Below, piece by piece: positions 34,623 through 44,083 of a DNA stretch of 64,000 bases. Source of the DNA: Paraburkholderia polaris. Its GTDB lineage: Bacteria; Pseudomonadota; Gammaproteobacteria; Burkholderiales; Burkholderiaceae. Numbering within the stretch: position 1 is the first letter of the stretch; the number at the start of each line of letters is the position of its first letter. Made by a program: the position numbers and the translations under genes. The notes below the pieces were generated by a model, which was not told the DNA's origin, ran no database searches, and saw only the letters and a list, made by a program, of their open reading frames with translations. The stretch lies in the NCBI RefSeq assembly GCF_012927345.1, contig NZ_JABBGJ010000051.1, forward strand, positions 1 through 64,000, in the 5' to 3' direction.

Positions 34623-36395
34623 ATGGCACAGAAACGCGCCAAAGTGGACGCGGTCATCGTCGGACTCGGCTGGTCAGGTTCGCTGATGGCCAACGAATTG
34701 ACCCAGGCGGGCCTGAACGTGGTGGCGATCGAACGTGGCGCGTGGCGCGACACGTCGAGCGACTTCCCGACCACCATCGACACCGATGAACTGCGTTTCG
34801 CGACACGCCGCTCGCTGATGCAGCCGCCCGCAATCGAAACGCTCACGTTTCGCAACACCGTCGAGCAAACCGCGCTGCCGCTGCGCGACTGGAACACCTA
34901 CCAGTTCGGCATCGGCGTGGGCGGCGCGGGCACGCACTGGAACGGCATGACATGGCGCTTTCTGCCGACCGACTTCATCACGAAGAGCCATACGATCGAA
35001 CGCTACGGCGCGAACAAACTGCTCGACGGTTTGACCGTGCAGGACTGGGGCGTGACCTACGGCGACCTGGAGGCGTATTACGACAAGTTCGAACGGCTCG
35101 CCGGCACGTCGGGCCGCGCGGGCAACATCCAGGGCAAGATCCAGCCGGGCGGCAATCCATTCGAAGGTCCGCGTTCGCGCGACTATCCGCTGCCGCCGCT
35201 GGAACGCACGCAAGTCGCCATGATGTTCGACAAGGCTACCCGCGATCTCGGCCTGCATCCGTTCGCCGTGCCCGCGGGCAACACCTCGGGTGCGTATGTG
35301 AATCCGCTCGGCGTGCATATGGCGCCGTGCACGTACTGCGGGTATTGCGAGTTCTTCGGCTGCGGCAACTGGTCGAAGAGCAGTCCGCAAGCGTGCATCA
35401 TGCCGGCGCTGATGCAGCGTAAGAACTTCAGCGTCATCCCGCAGGCTGAAGTGCTGCGCGTGAATCTCGCCGATGACAAGAAAACAGCCACGGGCGTGAC
35501 CTTCGTCGACGAAGACAACAACGAGTGGGAGCAGCCGGCGGACATCGTCGTGATCGCCGCGTATCAGATGGACAACGTACGCCTGATGCTGCTTTCGGGC
35601 ATCGGTCAGCCCTACGACCATGCGCGCGGCGAAGGGGTGGTGGGGCGCAATTACGCGTATCAGACGATTGCGGGCGCATCGATTTTCTTCGAAGGTCAGC
35701 GTCTGAATCCGTTCATCGGCGCGGGCGCACTCGCGCAAGCCGTAGACGACTTCAACGGCGACAACTTCGATCACAGCAACCACGATTTCATCGGCGGTGG
35801 CGTGGCGCTCGTGCACTCCACCAACGGCCGTCCGATCGGTCTGGCCAATGGCGTGCCGCCCGGCACGCCGCGCTGGGGCAGCGCCTGGAAGAAGGCCTAC
35901 AAAGAGAGTTACCAGAACTACAACTCGATTTATTGCATGGGCAACAGCTACCCGCATCGCGACGTGTTCCTCGATCTCGATCCAACCTATAAGGATCGTT
36001 TCGGCCGACCGCTCTTGCGCGTGACCTTCGACTGGAACGAAAACGACAAGCGCTCGGCGAAATTCATGGCTGACCGCTCCGAAGAAATCGGTCATGCAAT
36101 GGGCGCGAAAACCGTGGTGCGCTCCGAGCCCACCGCGAAGCCGTTCTCGCCGATGGACAATCTGTCCTCGCACACCACCGGCGGCGCCGTGATGGGCGAC
36201 GACCCAAAGACGAGCGCATTGAACCGCTATTTGCAGAGCTGGGATGTGCACAACACCTTCGTGGTCGGCGCATCGGCATTCGCCAACAACGGCGGCTACA
36301 ACCCGACCGGCACCGTCGCCGCGCTCACGCTGTGGGCCGCTGAAGCGATCAGAACGCAGTACCTGAAGTCACCTGGCCCGCTGGTGAGGACCTGA
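34623..36395 (+). CDS. Gluconate 2-dehydrogenase-type FAD subunit (GMC family)
   Basis: The 590-residue catalytic flavoprotein oxidises a sugar acid (gluconate or 2-ketogluconate type) in the periplasm and passes electrons to the cytochrome subunit. VDAVIVGLGWSGSLMANELT is the FAD-binding Rossmann motif; YQFGIGVGGAGTHWNGMTWR and HMAPCTYCGYCEFFGCGNW (a Cys-rich loop that may hold an iron-sulphur centre, as in related enzymes) follow; the GMC C-terminal signature is near ASAFANNGGYNPTGTVAALT. It has no signal of its own and is probably co-exported with the Tat-bearing gamma subunit. CTGGAG precedes the ATG at 34623. Confidence 0.93.
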   Translation: MAQKRAKVDAVIVGLGWSGSLMANELTQAGLNVVAIERGAWRDTSSDFPTTIDTDELRFATRRSLMQPPAIETLTFRNTVEQTALPLRDWNTYQFGIGVGGAGTHWNGMTWRFLPTDFITKSHTIERYGANKLLDGLTVQDWGVTYGDLEAYYDKFERLAGTSGRAGNIQGKIQPGGNPFEGPRSRDYPLPPLERTQVAMMFDKATRDLGLHPFAVPAGNTSGAYVNPLGVHMAPCTYCGYCEFFGCGNWSKSSPQACIMPALMQRKNFSVIPQAEVLRVNLADDKKTATGVTFVDEDNNEWEQPADIVVIAAYQMDNVRLMLLSGIGQPYDHARGEGVVGRNYAYQTIAGASIFFEGQRLNPFIGAGALAQAVDDFNGDNFDHSNHDFIGGGVALVHSTNGRPIGLANGVPPGTPRWGSAWKKAYKESYQNYNSIYCMGNSYPHRDVFLDLDPTYKDRFGRPLLRVTFDWNENDKRSAKFMADRSEEIGHAMGAKTVVRSEPTAKPFSPMDNLSSHTTGGAVMGDDPKTSALNRYLQSWDVHNTFVVGASAFANNGGYNPTGTVAALTLWAAEAIRTQYLKSPGPLVRT

Positions 36396-36397
36396 GC

Positions 36398-37717
36398 ATG
36401 CGCACAAAATCGTTGTTGGGGATTGTGGCGCTTGCCTGTGCGAGCACGGCCGCGTGGTTCGGCGTGCAGCATCGCGCGCAGGCCCAGGATGCGCCGGCGC
36501 AGGTGGTGCATAGCCCGGTGGCGGCCGCAGGCCCGGCTGCCGAGGCGGTCGAGCGCGGCCGCTATCTGGCGCGGGCCGGCGACTGTATCGCGTGTCACAC
36601 CGCGCAAGGCGGCCAGCCGTTCGCGGGTGGTCTCGCGATCGACACACCGTTCGGCAAGATCGTCGCGAGCAATATCACGCCGGACAAGCAAACCGGTATC
36701 GGCGACTGGAGCGAGGCCGAGTTCATTCGCGCGGTGAAGCAGGGCGTCGGCAAGCACGGCGAATATCTGTATCCGGCGATGCCGTACACCGCGTACGCGA
36801 AGGTTAGCGATCAGGATCTGCGTGACATCAAGGCCTATCTGGACACCGTGCCCGCAGTGAACAACAAGGTCGACGCCAACCAGTTGCCGTTCCCGTTCAA
36901 CATCCGTTTGCTGATGTTCGGCTGGAATCTGCTGTTCTTCGACAAAACCCCGTTCAAGGCCGATTCGACGCAATCGGTGGAGTGGAATCGCGGTGCATAT
37001 CTGGTGCAAGGGCTCGGGCATTGCGCGTCCTGCCATACGCCGAAGAACTTCCTGGGCGGCGACGGTGCTGCGTTGCAGGGCGGTGAATTGCAAGGCTGGT
37101 ATGCGCCGGAAATCAGCGGCAATGCGCATGTGGGGCTGGGTGGCTGGTCGGTTGACGATATCGCGGCCTATCTGAAGAACGGTGGTAATGATCGTTCGGT
37201 GGCGTCGGGGCCGATGGCCGAGGCCGTCACCAACTCGACGCAGTATTTGACGCAAGCGGATCTGCGGGCGATCGGGGTGTATCTGAAGGGCTTTCCAGGG
37301 TCGGATAAGACTGTGCCTGCAGCACTCGACGCCGGAAGTGAGTCGATGCGTCTGGGGCGACAGGTGTTCCTGGACAACTGTGCGGCTTGCCATCGATCGA
37401 ACGGTACCGGCGTGCCGGCGATGGTGTCGTCGCTCAGTGCCAGCGCGGGCGTGCAGCAGCCTAACCCCGCAAACCTGTTGCGGACGATCCTGATCGGCAG
37501 CCGTGGGGCGGTGACCGAAAGCAATCCGACTGGGGCGGCCATGCCCAACTTCAGCTGGAAGCTGTCCGATGCCGAAGTCGCGGCGGTGGCGACTTATGTG
37601 CGCAATAGTTGGGGCAATGCGGCAGACGCTGTTACGGCCGAGCAGGCTGGCAAAGCGCGAGCGTCGCTCGATGCCCGGCCAGTAGTGACGATGACGGCCA
37701 CTGCGTCGGCTCATTGA
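36398..37717 (+). CDS. Triheme cytochrome c subunit of gluconate dehydrogenase
   Basis: The 439-residue protein has a signal peptide (MRTKSLLGIVALACASTAAW) and three c-type heme sites: CIACHTAQGG, CASCHTPKN and CAACHRSNG. It takes electrons from the flavoprotein and delivers them to the quinone pool or oxidase in the membrane. The start lies two bases after the flavoprotein stop codon, so the operon is tightly coupled. An imperfect inverted repeat follows. Confidence 0.93.
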   Translation: MRTKSLLGIVALACASTAAWFGVQHRAQAQDAPAQVVHSPVAAAGPAAEAVERGRYLARAGDCIACHTAQGGQPFAGGLAIDTPFGKIVASNITPDKQTGIGDWSEAEFIRAVKQGVGKHGEYLYPAMPYTAYAKVSDQDLRDIKAYLDTVPAVNNKVDANQLPFPFNIRLLMFGWNLLFFDKTPFKADSTQSVEWNRGAYLVQGLGHCASCHTPKNFLGGDGAALQGGELQGWYAPEISGNAHVGLGGWSVDDIAAYLKNGGNDRSVASGPMAEAVTNSTQYLTQADLRAIGVYLKGFPGSDKTVPAALDAGSESMRLGRQVFLDNCAACHRSNGTGVPAMVSSLSASAGVQQPNPANLLRTILIGSRGAVTESNPTGAAMPNFSWKLSDAEVAAVATYVRNSWGNAADAVTAEQAGKARASLDARPVVTMTATASAH

Positions 37718-37721
37718 GGGA

Positions 37722-37808
37722 GGGCGGCACCTACTTTCCTTTGGCCCCAAAAGCGACATAGAGCAGGATGCCGCGCGGCAAAGAAAGGTGGGCCAAAGCA
37801 AGCCGCCC
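37722..37808. repeat. Degenerate inverted repeat (REP-like)
   Basis: GGGCGGC at 37722 and GCCGCCC at 37802-37808 bound a segment with further partial symmetry: CACCTACTTTCCTTTGGCC on the left and GGCAAAGAAAGGTGGGCC on the right. Arms of the form CACCTACTTTCTTTGCC are familiar as dispersed palindromes in Burkholderia intergenic DNA (from memory). It lies just past the cytochrome operon and may end or stabilise its transcript. Confidence 0.5.
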
Positions 37809-38042
37809 GAATCGCGAACGTGAGGCAAAGCCCGCGCGGCGTCACGATAGCGGAGCGGCTTTCTTAAGTATTTCGTATTGCTTTCGTTTTCCTCCATGAA
37901 ACGATGCGGCTTGGGAGAAGCGCGTGTTAGAGCCAGTTTTCGATTGACGTCTTTGATGCTTGCGTCAAGAATCGGTCGCCTGGTTCGTCTTAACCTGGAC
38001 AATCGGGACATCGACGCCTATCGACTCGCAGCCGGAAACCCC

Positions 38043-39839
38043 ATGGCCCTTCGCTTCTACCTCTCGTTGCGCCGCTCACTGATGGCAGGATCCATGGCGG
38101 CCGCTCTGGTGGCGATGGCACTGGTCCTTGCCGTCATCGCCACGTTCAGCCAGCTGTGCGCGGCGGCCGAACTGGACGACTCATCCGCTGCGGCCGCCAG
38201 CACGGAAACGGCCACGCCGCCGGCCAGTTCGGTGGGTGTGCCCAGCGTGCCCAGCGCTCAGGCAGAGACTGCTACTCAGGCCGTCGATGCGAACGGCCAG
38301 CCAGTCAAGGAGCCGCGCGCAAATCCTTCGCGTACCGGCCGTCCGCCACGGGTTGCCGCCGCCAGCCAGAGCGATGCGCAAGATAGCCCGCAGCACACTG
38401 CCAAGCCCGAGACCGCGGCAATCCCCATTCCGCCGGAAAGCGGCGCGGTCACCCAGCATTCGATCCGGCTCGACGGCCGCAAGCTCGACTACACGGCAAC
38501 GGCCGGCAACCTGCTGCTGCGTGACAAGACCGGCCACGCCAATGCGAGCGTTTTCTACGTCGCCTATACAGTCGCCACCAAGGCGCCCGGGACGCGCCCC
38601 GTCACATTCCTCTTCAACGGCGGACCGGGTGCGGGCAGCGTATTCCTGATGATCGGCTCGTTCGGGCCAAAGCGGGTGCGCACGGCGAGTCCCGCGATCA
38701 CGCCGCCCGCGCCGTATGTGCTGGACGACAACCCCGATAGCCTGCTCGACGCCACCGATCTGGTCTTTATCGATGCCGTGGGTGCGGGCTTGTCGAGAGT
38801 CGTTGGACATGGCACGGGGAAGGACTTCTGGGGCGTCGATCAGGACCTCGGCGCGTTTTCGCAGTTCATCGACCGCTATCTGACGGTGAACCAGCGCTGG
38901 AATTCGCCGAAGTATCTGCTCGGCGAATCGTATGGCACCGCGCGCGCCGCGATGCTCGCGTATCAACTGGGACAGAACAATATCGCGCTCAATGGCGTGA
39001 TCCTGATGTCGTCGGTGCTCGATTCCGCGGCGTTTTCACCCGGCTCCGATTTCCAGAGCGAAAGCTATTTGCCGAGCTTCGCGGCCACTGCGTGGTATCA
39101 CGACAAGATCGCGCCAAAGCCGGCCAGTCTGCCGGCCTTTCTCGACGAGGCTCGCGCGTTCGCACGTGGACCCTATGCGCAGGCGCTCGCGCAGGGCGAT
39201 GCGTTGCCTGACGCGCAGCGCGACGAGATTGCCGCACGCGTCGCACAGTTCACGGGGCTCGACGCCGAGTACGTGAAGCGAAGCCGCCTGCGTCTCTATC
39301 CGTCGCGCTTTCGCGATCAATTGTTGCGCGATCAGTCGCGCAGCGTCGGCCGATACGATGCCCGTTTCGAAGGACTCGAGTATGACGGCGTGTCCGAGCG
39401 TCCCGATTTCGATGCATCGGTGAGTAGTGTGTCGAGCGCTTTCGACGCCGCGCTTCATCAGCATCTTGCGCAGGACCTGCACTTCACGCCCGCCGACCGC
39501 TACCGCGTTTTCAACGACGATGCGTTGAAGCAGTGGGATTGGAAACATCGTGAGTGGTGGGGTGAGCAGTTGACCGTGCCGTACGCGGCGGGCGATCTCG
39601 CTGAAGCGATGCGGCAGAATCCGCACCTGCGTGTCATGTCGCTAAACGGCTATTTCGACCTTGCCACGCCGTTCTATGCGACCGAATACGCGCTTGCGCA
39701 TCTGGGTGTCGATGCACCGCTGCGCGCCAACGTACGGATCACCTACTACCCCACCGGCCACATGATCTATCTGGACGATGCCGCGTTGCATGCGCTCAAG
39801 CGGGATCTGGCGAGTTTCTATGCGGCGGGGGCGGGCTAG
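38043..39839 (+). CDS. S10-family serine carboxypeptidase, exported
   Basis: The 598-residue protein has an N-terminal hydrophobic segment (AAALVAMALVLAVIATFSQL) that should act as a signal peptide or anchor, then an Ala/Ser/Pro-rich linker to about residue 140, then the alpha/beta-hydrolase peptidase. The triad is visible: Ser in LLGESYGTARAAM, Asp in NGYFDLATPFYATEY and His in YYPTGHMIYLDD; FLFNGGPGAGSVFLMIGSFG is the oxyanion region. It should trim C-terminal residues from peptides in the periplasm. The ATG at 38043 was preferred over 37878 because the upstream extension lacks family likeness. Confidence 0.9.
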   Translation: MALRFYLSLRRSLMAGSMAAALVAMALVLAVIATFSQLCAAAELDDSSAAAASTETATPPASSVGVPSVPSAQAETATQAVDANGQPVKEPRANPSRTGRPPRVAAASQSDAQDSPQHTAKPETAAIPIPPESGAVTQHSIRLDGRKLDYTATAGNLLLRDKTGHANASVFYVAYTVATKAPGTRPVTFLFNGGPGAGSVFLMIGSFGPKRVRTASPAITPPAPYVLDDNPDSLLDATDLVFIDAVGAGLSRVVGHGTGKDFWGVDQDLGAFSQFIDRYLTVNQRWNSPKYLLGESYGTARAAMLAYQLGQNNIALNGVILMSSVLDSAAFSPGSDFQSESYLPSFAATAWYHDKIAPKPASLPAFLDEARAFARGPYAQALAQGDALPDAQRDEIAARVAQFTGLDAEYVKRSRLRLYPSRFRDQLLRDQSRSVGRYDARFEGLEYDGVSERPDFDASVSSVSSAFDAALHQHLAQDLHFTPADRYRVFNDDALKQWDWKHREWWGEQLTVPYAAGDLAEAMRQNPHLRVMSLNGYFDLATPFYATEYALAHLGVDAPLRANVRITYYPTGHMIYLDDAALHALKRDLASFYAAGAG

Positions 39840-39972
39840 CGTGGTAAGCAGCGGCGTGTCGCTGAACGGTATAATTCCTGCACTTTGGCGCGCCGTTCGA
39901 AGGTGCGTCCATGCCGTCGTCCACGGCTTCGCCAATCAGGCTTTACCAACCCAGGCTTCACCCGCGCCGCTC

Positions 39973-40719
39973 ATGCCATTTCTCCCGATCCAGTCCTTCA
40001 CGCGCAAACGACTCTCCGACGTGGTGTCCGACCAGATCAAGCAGCTGATCTCGGACGGCGCGCTGATGCCGGGCGACCGGTTGCCGGCTGAGCGCGATCT
40101 GGCCACGCAGCTCGGTGTGTCGCGGCCGTCGTTGCGGGAAGCGCTGATCAGGCTGGAAGCGGACGGTTATATCGAAACGTCGGGACGGGGCGGCTTCACG
40201 GTTGTCGACGTCACCGCACCGATCATCTCCAAGCCGCTCGCCGAGCTGCTGCTGCAAAATCCGCGCACCAGTGCGGATATTCTCGAACTGCGCCAGGGTC
40301 TTGAATCGATTTCGACGGTGTACGCTGCGGAGCGCGCCACCGCGGCCGATCTGCAGAAAATCACCGAAGCGTTCGAAGCATTGAAGGCCGGCTCCCAGTC
40401 GCAAGACCGCGTGAACCTCGCCGAACTGGATGCTGCGTTTCACCTCGCCATCGCCGACTCCACGCACAACATCGCGCTCGCCCATGTGATGCACGGCATC
40501 CATACGCTGATTCGCGAAGGCATGCGCCAGTACCATCGCCTGATCGACTACGACGAGGCGATGGAAAAGCAGTTGATGAGCCAGCATCAGGCCATTTACG
40601 ACGCGGTCATCGCACGCGATGCGCAAAAGGCGCGCAAGGCGTCCGAGCGTCATCTGACTTATGTGCGCGACATGTACAAGGAAGATGCGGCGAAACCTTC
40701 GCCGAGCGTGATTTCCTGA
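39973..40719 (+). CDS. lldR: FadR-type GntR regulator, probable lactate regulator LldR
   Basis: The 248-residue protein has an N-terminal winged helix (LSDVVSDQIKQLISDGALMP, ERDLATQLGVSRPSLREALI) and a C-terminal FCD domain whose metal-binding positions are visible (DAAFHLAIADSTHN, then MSQHQAIYDAV and SERHLTYVRDM). The lutABC genes start 331 bases downstream behind a promoter overlapped by TGGTAAGACCAA, which matches the TTGGTAAGACCAA core of Escherichia coli LldR sites except at the first base of the 13. It is therefore very likely the lactate-responsive repressor/activator of that operon. Confidence 0.88.
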   Translation: MPFLPIQSFTRKRLSDVVSDQIKQLISDGALMPGDRLPAERDLATQLGVSRPSLREALIRLEADGYIETSGRGGFTVVDVTAPIISKPLAELLLQNPRTSADILELRQGLESISTVYAAERATAADLQKITEAFEALKAGSQSQDRVNLAELDAAFHLAIADSTHNIALAHVMHGIHTLIREGMRQYHRLIDYDEAMEKQLMSQHQAIYDAVIARDAQKARKASERHLTYVRDMYKEDAAKPSPSVIS

Positions 40720-40891
40720 GTTTGCCGCTCTCCCGTCTGGCGTCCTGATCTCCTGTCTTCCTTATCTCCCGTCCGCCCCCCCGAATTCCTGACTACCTGA
40801 GCGCCGCTCCTGCCCACGCGCGAGCGGCGGACCGGCCGCATCCATGCCCGCGCTGAGGCCTGCGTAGCCGTTTTTACCAAACTTCCTCCGG

Positions 40892-40920
40892 TTGACACCG
40901 TCCGGCGACTTCCTTATATT
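40892..40920 (+). promoter_or_regulatory. Sigma-70 promoter of lutABC
   Basis: TTGACA (40892-40897) and TATATT (40915-40920) are separated by exactly 17 bases. This is the closest match to a consensus sigma-70 promoter noted in the window, and the lactate operon operator follows directly behind it. Confidence 0.85.
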
Positions 40921-40923
40921 TCG

Positions 40924-40935
40924 TGGTAAGACCAA
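40924..40935. promoter_or_regulatory. LldR-type operator
   Basis: TGGTAAGACCAA is a TGGT-N3-ACCA palindrome of the FadR/LldR type, placed three bases after the -10 hexamer, so that a bound repressor would cover the start site. A second partial copy, GACCAGTCTTAC, lies at 40939-40950. ACCAA in the upstream TTTTTACCAA (40871-40880) could be another half-site. Confidence 0.75.
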
Positions 40936-41050
40936 CAAGACCAGTCTTACTGCCCGACCGCAAGCACACTGTCGGCAGGAAAAACCTGCGCCGCCATGAT
41001 TCCGCACTAGAGTAGGTGAATCACCGGCCGCTTTTCTTTTCAATGAGCTT

Positions 41051-41794
41051 ATGAAAGTCGCCCTGTTTATCCCGTGCTTCATCGACGCGTTCTATCCCGA
41101 AGTGGGGATCGCCACGCTCGAATTGCTCGAACGCTTCGGCATCGAGGTCGACTATCCGCAGGAACAAACCTGCTGCGGCCAGCCGATGGCCAACAGCGGT
41201 GCGCAAACCGAGGCGGCCGGCGCCGAGCGCGTGTTTGCGCGCAACTTCGCCGGCTATGACTACATCGTCGGGCCGTCGGCGAGTTGCATCCATCACGTGC
41301 GCGAGCATCTGACCGCGCTCGAGCAGACCGATGAAGTCAGGAAGGTTCGCGCCAATGCGTACGAACTCGTCGAGTTTCTGCATGACGTGCTCGGCGCGCG
41401 CGAATTTCCTTGGGCCGAGTTTCCGCATCGCGTCGGCCTGCATAACAGTTGCAGCGCATTGCGGCATCTGAAGGAGGCGTCGGTCTCGGAGATTGCCGGG
41501 GCGCCGTTTTCGAAGCCACGCACCTTGCTCGAAGGCGTCAAAGGCATCGAATTCGTCAAGCCGTCACGGCCGGATGAATGCTGCGGTTTCGGCGGCACCT
41601 TCTCGGTGACCGAAGAGCCGGTGTCGGTACGCATGGGGCAGGACAAGGTCCGCGATCATCTGAACGCGGGCGCCGAGTACATCGTATCGGGCGACATGTC
41701 GTGCCTGATGCATCAGCAAGGCTGCGCGGAGCGGATGAAAGCCGACGCACGCTTCATCCATATCGCGCAGGTCCTGAACGGAGCACGCGCATGA
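41051..41794 (+). CDS. lutA: Lactate utilisation protein A (LutA/LldE)
   Basis: A 247-residue protein with two Cys-rich CCG domains (YPQEQTCCGQPMANSG and RPDECCGFGGTFSV), as in LutA and the heterodisulfide-reductase-like family. Together with LutB and LutC it forms the iron-sulphur, non-flavin L-lactate dehydrogenase complex that feeds electrons to respiration. The ATG is the family start. The stop codon overlaps the lutB start as ATGA. It is probably under the LldR-controlled promoter upstream. Confidence 0.94.
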   Translation: MKVALFIPCFIDAFYPEVGIATLELLERFGIEVDYPQEQTCCGQPMANSGAQTEAAGAERVFARNFAGYDYIVGPSASCIHHVREHLTALEQTDEVRKVRANAYELVEFLHDVLGAREFPWAEFPHRVGLHNSCSALRHLKEASVSEIAGAPFSKPRTLLEGVKGIEFVKPSRPDECCGFGGTFSVTEEPVSVRMGQDKVRDHLNAGAEYIVSGDMSCLMHQQGCAERMKADARFIHIAQVLNGARA

Positions 41795-43182
41795 GCCGGA
41801 TCGATCACGCGAAAGCTGCGGGCGCTTTCATCAAGAAGACGGAGCACGTCGCGTTTCACGACAAGCGTTTGTGGGATTTGCGTGAGAAGCGCGATGCCCA
41901 GGCGCACGGCATTCCGGAATGGGAGACGCTGCGCGAACTGGCATCGGGCATCAAGGAACACACGCTGTCGCATCTGTCCGACTACCTCGAACAGTTCGCC
42001 GCTGCGGCTGAAGCAAATGGCGTCGTGGTGCATTGGGCCGCGACGGCCGAAGAACACAATGCGCTGGTCTACAAGATCATGTCCGAGCGCGGCATGACCA
42101 CGCTCGTCAAAAGCAAGTCGATGCTCACCGACGAATGCAAGATGCGCGAGTATCTCGAACCGCGCGGCATCACGGTAATGGAGACCGATCTCGGCGAGCG
42201 CATCCAGCAACTCGATCATCAGGACCCAAGCCATATGGTGGTGCCCGCAGTCCACAAATTGCGTGCCGATGTGGCCGAACTGTTCGGCCGCACCATCGGC
42301 ACCGATCCGAAAAACAGCGATATTCACTATCTCGCGGAAAGCCAGCGGATGAACACGCGGCCGTATTTCGTGCGCGAGAAAACGGCCGGTATGACGGGCT
42401 GTAATTTCGCGGTGGCGGAGACGGGCACGGTCGTCGTGTGTACTAACGAAGGTAATGCCGACCTGTCCGCGAATGTGCCGCCCTTGCATATCGCGTCGAT
42501 CGGTATCGAGAAGCTGATTCCGAAGGTGTCGGATCTTGGCGTATTCATCCGCATGCTGTCGCGCAGCGCGCTCGGTTCGCCGATTACGCAATACACCTCG
42601 CATTTTCGCGCGCCGCGTCCGGGCACCGAGATGCATTTCATCCTCGTCGATCACGGCCGCTCGGAGCGGCTCGCGATGGAGGACTTCTGGTATTCGCTCA
42701 AATGCATCCGCTGCGGCGCGTGTATGAATACGTGCCCCGTGTACCGGCGCAGTGGCGGCTTGTCGTATGGCGGCACGTATTCGGGCCCGATCGGCGCGAT
42801 CATTAATCCTACCTTCGATCTGAAGCGTTACAGCGCGTTGCCGTTCGCGTCGACGCTCAACGGCAGTTGCACGAATGTGTGTCCGGTGAAGATCAATATT
42901 CACGAGCAGATTTACAAATGGCGCACGGTGATCGCCGAGCGCCATGAAGTGCCGTTCGTGAAGCAGGAAGTGTTGAAAATGGCGGGGCGGTTGCTCGCGA
43001 GCCCGACGCTGTATCGGGCGACGGTGTCGTCGATGGGCGGCGCGCTGCGGCGGCTGCCGAATTTCGTGCTGTATAACCCGCTCAATATCTGGGGGCGGCA
43101 GCGTGAGTTGCCGGAGGCGCCGAAGCTGACCTTTCATGCCTGGTACAAAAAGAATCGTGGAGGTGGCGATGGCAACGCGTGA
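41791..43182 (+). CDS. lutB: Lactate utilisation protein B (LutB/LldF)
   Basis: The 463-residue iron-sulphur protein has a LUD domain followed by two 4Fe-4S motifs, CIRCGACMNTCPVYRRSGG near residue 307 and SCTNVCPVKINIHEQ near 360. It is the electron-transfer subunit of the lactate oxidation complex. The ATG at 41791 overlaps the lutA stop; the longer frame from 41578 is a shadow of lutA. Its end overlaps lutC by 14 bases. Confidence 0.94.
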   Translation: MSRIDHAKAAGAFIKKTEHVAFHDKRLWDLREKRDAQAHGIPEWETLRELASGIKEHTLSHLSDYLEQFAAAAEANGVVVHWAATAEEHNALVYKIMSERGMTTLVKSKSMLTDECKMREYLEPRGITVMETDLGERIQQLDHQDPSHMVVPAVHKLRADVAELFGRTIGTDPKNSDIHYLAESQRMNTRPYFVREKTAGMTGCNFAVAETGTVVVCTNEGNADLSANVPPLHIASIGIEKLIPKVSDLGVFIRMLSRSALGSPITQYTSHFRAPRPGTEMHFILVDHGRSERLAMEDFWYSLKCIRCGACMNTCPVYRRSGGLSYGGTYSGPIGAIINPTFDLKRYSALPFASTLNGSCTNVCPVKINIHEQIYKWRTVIAERHEVPFVKQEVLKMAGRLLASPTLYRATVSSMGGALRRLPNFVLYNPLNIWGRQRELPEAPKLTFHAWYKKNRGGGDGNA

Positions 43183-43765
43183 AGCTTTTCTGGCGAAGGT
43201 TCGTGAGGCGCAGCCGCCGGCGCGTCCACGGCCTGATGTGCCGATGTTCACTTCGGTGGGCGGGGATTTGCGGGCGCGCTTCACGACGGCATTGCAGGCG
43301 ATGGGCGGCACCTGTGTCGAAGCGCCGGCTGCGGGCGACGTGCTTGCGCTGATCCGTGAGCGGTTCGGTGAGGTGGCGTCGGTGGCGTCGGCCACACCGG
43401 AAGTGCCCGGCACGCGTGCGATCACGGCCGAAACCGAACCGGCTTCGTTGCAGGATATCGAGGTAGGCGTGGTGCGGGCGCGCTTCGGCGTTGCTGAAAC
43501 CGGCTCGGTGTGGTTCAGCGAGCGCGAGTATGTGGTCAACTCGCTGGGGTACATCGTGCAGCATCTGGTGGTGCTGCTCGATCCGGCGCAGTTGCTCGAC
43601 GGCTTGCAGGACGTGTACCGTCGCGACGACTTTCGCGATGCACGCTATGCGGCGCTGGTCACCGGCCCTTCGGCCACTGCGGATATCGAAGGCGTGCTGA
43701 TTCGCGGTGCGCAGGGGGTGCGGTCGTTGACGGTGGTGTGGGTGGCCGAACCTCGAGGAATCTAG
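43169..43765 (+). CDS. lutC: Lactate utilisation protein C (LutC/LldG)
   Basis: The 198-residue LUD-domain protein completes the lutABC operon. TEPASLQDIEVGVVRARFGV, ETGSVWFSEREYVVNSL and GPSATADIEGVLIRGAQGVR are LUD family sequence. GTGGAGGTGG before the ATG at 43169 selects this start inside the end of lutB; the frame extends 11 residues upstream without support. No lactate permease or flavin lactate dehydrogenase follows; the operon ends here. Confidence 0.93.
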   Translation: MATREAFLAKVREAQPPARPRPDVPMFTSVGGDLRARFTTALQAMGGTCVEAPAAGDVLALIRERFGEVASVASATPEVPGTRAITAETEPASLQDIEVGVVRARFGVAETGSVWFSEREYVVNSLGYIVQHLVVLLDPAQLLDGLQDVYRRDDFRDARYAALVTGPSATADIEGVLIRGAQGVRSLTVVWVAEPRGI

Positions 43766-43851
43766 TGGGCGTCTTGGAAAGCAGTCGCTCAACGCCTTCG
43801 ATCTCCCACAAGACGCGCCTGTCTCCAACGGATTGTGCGGGACGCGATCGC

Positions 43852-44083
43852 AGCCAGAATGGCCGGCTGCTTGATTTCAATCGAACCAGACTGGGTTTGG
43901 GGATCACTATCTCGCCGACGGATGCCGGCCTGGAGCAACTGTTTACCGATGAACTTGACCAGCTGCGGGCGGCGCATCCAGACTGTCGGGTCGATCTGGA
44001 TTTTCAGGGCCCACGGGGGGATCAAGGCTTGGTCCGACGCGATAGAAACCGTGTTCGCTGTGCGCCTGCCTTGTCGTCAATAG
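43852..44083 (+). pseudogene. Sensor histidine kinase remnant
   Basis: In one frame the DNA encodes LLDFNRTRLGLGITI, then DELDQLRAAHPDCRVDLDFQ, which matches the end of a kinase dimerisation helix and the start of the HATPase domain. At about 44010 the match moves to another frame (GGIKAWSDAIETVF, like GxWDSDRIETVFxN), so there is at least one frameshift. The kinase start, histidine region and ATP-binding boxes are missing. It is the decayed leftover of a two-component gene, just behind lutC. Confidence 0.65.
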
